This document shows positions 59,377-64,000 of a DNA stretch of 64,000 bases, piece after piece. Source of the DNA: Chitinophagaceae bacterium (lineage in GTDB: Bacteria > Bacteroidota > Bacteroidia > Chitinophagales > Chitinophagaceae); contig JADJYK010000014.1 in assembly GCA_016719815.1 (NCBI GenBank), forward strand, positions 89,788-153,787, written 5' to 3'. The position numbers were made by a program, and so were the translations under genes. The notes beneath the pieces are model-generated. The model was not told the origin of the DNA. It did no database searches and saw nothing but the letters and a program-made list of their open reading frames with translations. Position 1 is the stretch's first letter, and the number at the start of each line of letters is the position of its first letter.

Positions 59377-59458
59377 TTGGCTGAATTTTGGCCTGTGTCA
59401 GGCATTGTAAAGAGGACGATATCCTTTTCGTCTAAGAGGTTAATTGCGGATAAAAAGG

Positions 59459-60225
59459 CTAACCGGTGGTCTGGCCCGGGCCTGGCACTTTACTGTAAGC
59501 AATACAGTCTTTGGCGGTAATGGCAACAGCGTAGTTATGCTTCTTTAGTAATGAAACTCCTTTTTTAAACTGTTCTTTGCTTAAGTGCGATACCTCGAAA
59601 ATAATAAGCGATGGCCGGGTAACACCAAAATCAATAGTCTTCAATATTTCATAATCAAACCCTTCCGTATCTATACTCACTAAATCAACAGTGGTTACCC
59701 CGTGCTTTTTAAGCAACGCTGAAAAGCTGAGCGACTGAATTTTTTTCTCGCTTATGTGCCGGGCATATTCCGGGTAATAAGTCAAATTCTTTTGTAAAAC
59801 ATCTTTATTAAAAGAAGTAAGCTGGCTCACCCATTCGGGAAACTTCTTTTCTGAATTATCAATATAGTAAAGGGTAAACTCGCCACCTGTATCACTTATC
59901 GCACTGTTCTCAAATATCAGTCTGCCGGAGGCGAAAGAAGAATTTTCTTTTAACTGCTCAAACACATCAGGCATTGGTTCAACCAATATGCCTTTCAGTT
60001 ATGGTTAATAATAAACTCGTACAAAGGGTCACCGCTTTTTCCGTCATTAGCACCAATTTTACAAAAAACAAATCCCCCTTTTTCTGATTATTATACCGGG
60101 TGATGATTGATCTGGTTGTCCTTGTAATGCCGGGTGCAAACAGCCCGAACTTATACCTGCTGTATACCCACTGGTAAAGAAAGGAATCCTCTCTTCAATT
60201 TTTTAAAACCGACTTCAGTATATTT
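59459..60225 (-). CDS. FkbM family methyltransferase (frameshifted, N-terminus unresolved)
   Basis: SAM-dependent O-methyltransferase of the FkbM family. In the N-terminal part KKGDLFFVKIGANDGKSGDPLYEF gives the SAM motif; a missing G near 60000 turns NWKGILVEPMPDVFEQL into a stop. The C-terminal part is intact (VDLVSIDTEGFDYEILKTIDFG with the DTEGxD motif) to 59459. The start is not certain because the region 60150-60290 has further breaks and merges with the next gene. Probably methylates a sugar of the polysaccharide. Confidence 0.75.
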
Positions 60226-60277
60226 CCATAAAATATTTTCCTTAAGCAGGTAACGTTTCGTTTGCCGCTTCTCTCTT

Positions 60278-61072
60278 TTAAAACGCACGGTCAGGCATAC
60301 AAAATATCCTTTCGGGCCTTCTCGAAGGGTTCGCCATACATTCCAGGCTAAAACCGGAATCAATGCTTACCGCATTCAGTACCCTGCTTTGCAGTAACAA
60401 ATTGGCCGAACCGATGCCGCCGGCAATCAATACAATATCCACCTTGTCAACATATGCCGACAGGTCGGGTTTATCGAGCATTGACTGTGTGGCCGATATT
60501 GCCTTAAAAAAAACATGGCCGGCACCCCTTCTTTTCAGTTCCTGCTCCACTGCTGCACACTTCGTTTCGTTGAAGGAAGATAATACCAGCACATTTCTGT
60601 TGCTGAACAGTTGCAGGCTGTCGGGCCGTTCAGCAATACATACACAAAATAAAATGCGGTATAGTTATCACTGTTTAAATGAATGCCGTTTTCGGCAAAC
60701 CATTGCTGCATCGGTTCAATATATTCTTCACAAAAATGCCCGGCTGAGTACAGGAAATGGTTTGCAATAAATCCCTGCGCAGCAATTTCCCGCAGCATTA
60801 ACGGGAACTGCTTTTTTAGCAGTTTATTCTGTTCCGGCGTATAGCTCTCGCCCATACGGTTTTGTACCGCTTTAGTAACCGGGCTGCATAGTATCTAATA
60901 ATTTTACACTTTCTGTTTGCTTCCCGGTTTCTTTCCCACACAATAGGCGTACTCCCCATCGCACATCCGCATTACCGGTAAATACTTTCTTTTTCAATCG
61001 CCCCAAAAATCCTTTCTCTGAATGTAGCATAAAAAATAACGGCATTTTTTCTTCAAAAAAAAAGTTGCTCAA
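60278..61072 (-). CDS. Hypothetical polysaccharide-cluster protein, possibly GT-D fold glycosyltransferase (frameshifted)
   Basis: About 265 residues from three frames: MSNFFFEEKMPLFFMLHSEK...LLDTMQP, then VTKAVQNRMGESYTPEQNKLL, and VLVLSSFNETKCAAVEQELKRRG through IVLIAGGIGSANLLLQSRVLNAVSIDSG. The last block (hydrophobic strand, AGGIGSANLL, then IDSGFSLECMANP) recalls GT-D type or DUF1792-like transferases, but the fit is loose. The end could lie further on (to about 60151) because the frame shifts near 60320. I do not claim a function. Confidence 0.45.
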
Positions 61073-61198
61073 GATTTTCTTTGCTCAATGAAGAAAAAAC
61101 CAGTAAATCTTTCATTGCTGTTCTATACATTTTACTGACAGTTTTCACAATATTATTAATTCATAAGTTTTCAGGTGTGTTACTGAATGCTGCTGTTT

Positions 61199-62311
61199 TT
61201 AAGCTACATGTCTGTATACACTTGCATGTATTGCTGCTGTTTTGTCCCAGCTAAATAATTTCGCTTGTTCTATACCAGCCGTTCGCATCATTTTAAGCCG
61301 TTCTGTATTATTTAGCAGGTCAGCTATTACGTCATACATGGAGCAACTTGAAAGGATCAAAATAGGATGCTGCTCTGCCACCAACTTCAGGCAAAGAAGA
61401 ATTATCGCTTAACACAACCGGGCAGCCGCACTGCATGGCTTCCAGTACAGGAATGCCAAAACCTTCATACAGGGAGGGAAATACAAAGACGGTGGCTTCG
61501 GAATATAACTTAATAAAAAGCGTCACTAACATGAGGATAAGCAATAACTCTTTCCTGATACCCAAATTATTGATCAGATTTTGTTCAGATAGTGTTATTG
61601 GCCCACCACCGGCAATAATCAACAGTATTTGTTCCTGCTTTAATAAGGGCTGCTGCTTTTATAAAAGCGGTAAAATTCTTGTATCCTTGTCTGCTGCCTA
61701 CAAAAGTAAATAACGATCTGGCAAAATATTAATATCCTGTCGAACGGGTATATCAAAAGACGGGCGAAAATCCACGGATAAATGTGCCGTAGTTACCTTC
61801 TCCGGATTATAATGATAATAATCAATCAGATCAGATCTGGTATTCTCAGAAACTGTTATAATATGACTACCCTTTTCAATTAAGTTCTTCTTCCATGAAA
61901 GAACTGTTTGTGTCTGTGATGTGCCGTCATTCATCCTCTCATTTGTGAGGTCATGTACAGTAATCACAAGTGGTGTGCTACCAGGTTCTTTAAGAAATAG
62001 GGATCGTAATAAGTAGGATGAAAAATATCCGGAACCCCTTTTTTCAGCAAGCGGTTACCATAGGGCCGGTTTAGCTGCTGGTTAATAATTTTTAAGGCGC
62101 TGAGTTTTCCTTTGAACTGCAGGTTCTTTAGTACTGGTTTTTTGGCCAGCCAGCGGGTATCCTGTATATACGTATTGTACGAATGCCGGCAACGGAATAT
62201 AACTTCCATGTCCCTGTCTTTATCCAGCCTGCTCAGCACTTCAATAAAATAGCGGGATATACCGCCGCTGATCTGCCAGTCAAATATCTGTGTGTCAAAA
62301 AGAACTTTCAA
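61199..62311 (-). CDS. Glycosyltransferase family 4 (at least three frameshifts)
   Basis: About 370 residues in four pieces. It starts MKVLFDTQIFDWQISGGISRYF, then PDIFHPTYYDPYFLKNL, a second frame with MITVHDLTNERMND and SENTRSDLIDYYHYNPEKV, a third with LIIAGGGPITLSEQNLI, VFPSLYEGFGIPVLEAMQCGCPVVLSD and the end AIHASVYRHVA. The order of motifs is that of GT4 enzymes such as MshA/PimB. This is the worst-affected gene in the window; breaks lie near 61965, 61700 and 61340. Confidence 0.82.
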
Positions 62312-62317
62312 TGTCTG

Positions 62318-63236
62318 TTATTTATAAAATATTCGCTTAGCTATCTTTTCCAAACCTGCCCGGCGCAGTACTTTCTTTACTGAATCAAACGGGCCGCCAC
62401 TCAGCAGTTTATTCCGCCAGCTTTTTTGTCATTAACGACAGTGCTTTAATGGCATTCCTGTTGGTTTCAATTGCTTCAATATTGCCGGCACTCTCTATTT
62501 CTGCCGCTATTTCCAGCCGCATTTTTATTTCCTGCTCATGTACCCACTTTGCATCCCTGCTGGTATTATTGCCATGTATCCGCACCAGTGCATAACTGCC
62601 CGGTTCTTCATGATACAAAAAATAACTGCCCGCCAGCACACATTTCAATACAAACAGGTAATCCTCTGCAGCACGCAGGCTGGTATTCCAGTTTCCCACT
62701 TTTTCAAATACAGATCTTCTGAACAAACAACTGTTTACGGGGCCAAAACTTCCTTTAAGTGCAAGCGGTAAAAAAGCCGGACCCTTACCGGATATCCCGG
62801 GCATCCACTCTTTGTTTTTGCCCCAGTAGGTGTATGTCCATTTTGTTTTATCATGCGGGTTATCCCGGAAGTACCGCACACTGCCATATACCATCCGCTT
62901 CGGGCCGGCTAATAACGCAGTTATATCTCGAACTTTCTGTCTTCTAAATTGGTAGTCCGCATCCGGGGAACTGTATAAACTCCCTTTTGCATAACCAATC
63001 GCTTTTTTTCTTGCTTCACTTGGCCCTGCATTGGCCTGCCTGTAATATGAAATACGGCTGTCCTTTTCAATAAATGGCTGAACCACTAATGCTGTATTAT
63101 CAGTAGAACCATCATCTACAATTATCACTTCCCAGCCGGTATAGGTTTGCCTGCTTATTGCCTGTAATGTATCGGCAATAAGATGACCATAATTGTAACA
63201 GGGGATCAGTACAGAGACCATTTGTTGTAAAAACAA
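62318..63236 (-). CDS. Glycosyltransferase family 2 (local compensating indels)
   Basis: GT-A transferase of about 305 residues: VSVLIPCYNYGHLIADTLQAISRQ and IIVDDGSTDNTA are clear. The region KGSLYSSPDADYQFRRQK is an aberrant reading of KGEFIQFLDADYQLEDRK, so two compensating indels occur near 62970 and 62945 and hide the DxD motif. The stop at 62409 is also from an indel; the true C-terminus (WRNKLLSGGPFDSVKKVL...) extends to 62318. Confidence 0.82.
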
Positions 63237-63237
63237 A

Positions 63238-64000
63238 TTAAACGTTGCGCAGCCTCAGCTGCTCCCGCAGCCTGGCTATATCAATATATATGTCAAGATA
63301 ACCGGGTGTCTTCCGGGGATAATCGTTATCCACTCCCTCCGATCGCAGGTAGTCGTAACGCAAATCATAGGTTTGCGCCAGCTTGTAGAAGAATTCGATG
63401 TAGAAATTGTCAACAATTATATCCAGTACGGGTGCCTTGGTAAAACACATATGTGCAAACCCCGCCCCATGCACCCCAACAATATCCCGGGCATGATAAA
63501 AGTAGTTGATCTGCTCGGCCAGGCTGTAGTCTTCCAAATCAATTATCGTGTAACCAAACTCCTGCAGCACTGATATAACCTCATCAAAATTCACCACCTT
63601 CCTGTATTTGGCCCGGGTGCGGCTGATGAATACTTTATCCGGAAACCTGTTTTTGCTGTACAGCATCCCCCGGTCTGTAAGGTTCTTGAGCACCCAGTCT
63701 TTAAACGCAACCAGGATATCCTTTTTGCAGGCCATCTCATCTTCAGGAAAATTACACGATATGGCAAGCGGGGTTTTTATCAGCTCCCCTAACAGTAATA
63801 AAAAGCAGGTTTTTAATGCCCAATATTTCAAACCACTCATCGTGATACTTATATTTTTTTCCGGGAAAGACAACGGCAGATGAGTTAATATGATCCCGCA
63901 AACAATACAGCTTTACCAGCGACTCGTACATGAAATGATAAAAATTATCATACTCATTATTGGCAATACTCAGCGCCGGAAATTCTGTTTTAATTGTTTT
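63238..64000 (-). CDS. Glycosyltransferase family 61-like protein, 5'-partial (one frameshift)
   Basis: The C-terminal part (DIVGVHGAGFAHMCFTKAP near the end, after KVFISRTRAKYRKVVNFDEV) fits the GT61/DUF563 family. The upstream part reads in another frame (NNEYDNFYHFMYESLVKLYCLRDH and KYHDEWFEILGI), which is also typical of GT61; the frames change between about 63780 and 63840. The gene continues past the right edge of the window. It adds another transferase to the polysaccharide cluster. Confidence 0.78.

Overview
The window looks like a chromosomal segment of a Bacteroidota bacterium, most likely from the Chitinophagaceae or a close relative. The evidence is a GldA-type gliding ABC ATPase, a CHU_C (gliding/type IX) C-terminal domain protein, TAnnTTTG-type -7 promoter elements, a reg_prop/Y_Y_Y/LytS-type sensor with its LytTR partner, and a flexixanthin/zeaxanthin-style crt operon. 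The assignment rests on family knowledge; no rRNA is present.

1-7.3 kb holds transport and bicarbonate genes: a broken MFS transporter, a small membrane protein, a SulP permease beside one beta-carbonic anhydrase, a second beta-carbonic anhydrase, NhaD and GldA. 7.3-24.9 kb is core and housekeeping: a secreted CHU_C protein, enolase, an FtsB/DivIC-like protein, endonuclease III, a DUF6089-like outer-membrane protein, a sensor kinase/LytTR pair, a lipoprotein, the KorA subunit and two tandem DUF3857 proteins. 24.9-33.5 kb holds a TolC/membrane-fusion pair, an amino-acid permease plus PLP trans-sulfuration enzyme, a cobalamin riboswitch in front of a damaged btuB, a damaged Cys-rich small protein, MarC and tRNA-Arg(CCG).

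33.9-40.0 kb is a complete carotenoid operon whose first gene is an ECF sigma factor (sigma-crtI-crtB-idi-crtZ-crtY). Directly upstream is a MerR/B12-binding regulator that keeps the CarH cobalamin-pocket residues. Between the two are four exact copies of one 10-mer arranged as two identical inverted repeats around a recognisable Bacteroidota promoter. This is the best regulatory system in the window.

40.1-64.0 kb is a long, almost entirely minus-strand exopolysaccharide/O-antigen region. It has a PHP phosphatase, an initiating sugar transferase, amino-sugar genes (aminotransferase, epimerase, UDP-sugar dehydrogenase, formyltransferase, NeuD acyltransferase), many glycosyltransferases, asparagine synthase, a polymerase-like membrane protein and an FkbM methyltransferase. 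It is interrupted by a DUF4143-type ATPase and by a GIY-YIG nuclease gene embedded in REP/BIME-like repeats. Those repeats show compensatory stem changes.

Around 40 single-base indels break otherwise intact reading frames, including enolase, and many lie in homopolymers. Most are probably sequence errors, so broken genes are described as single loci here. The roughly 180-base loss in the btuB plug domain is different in kind.
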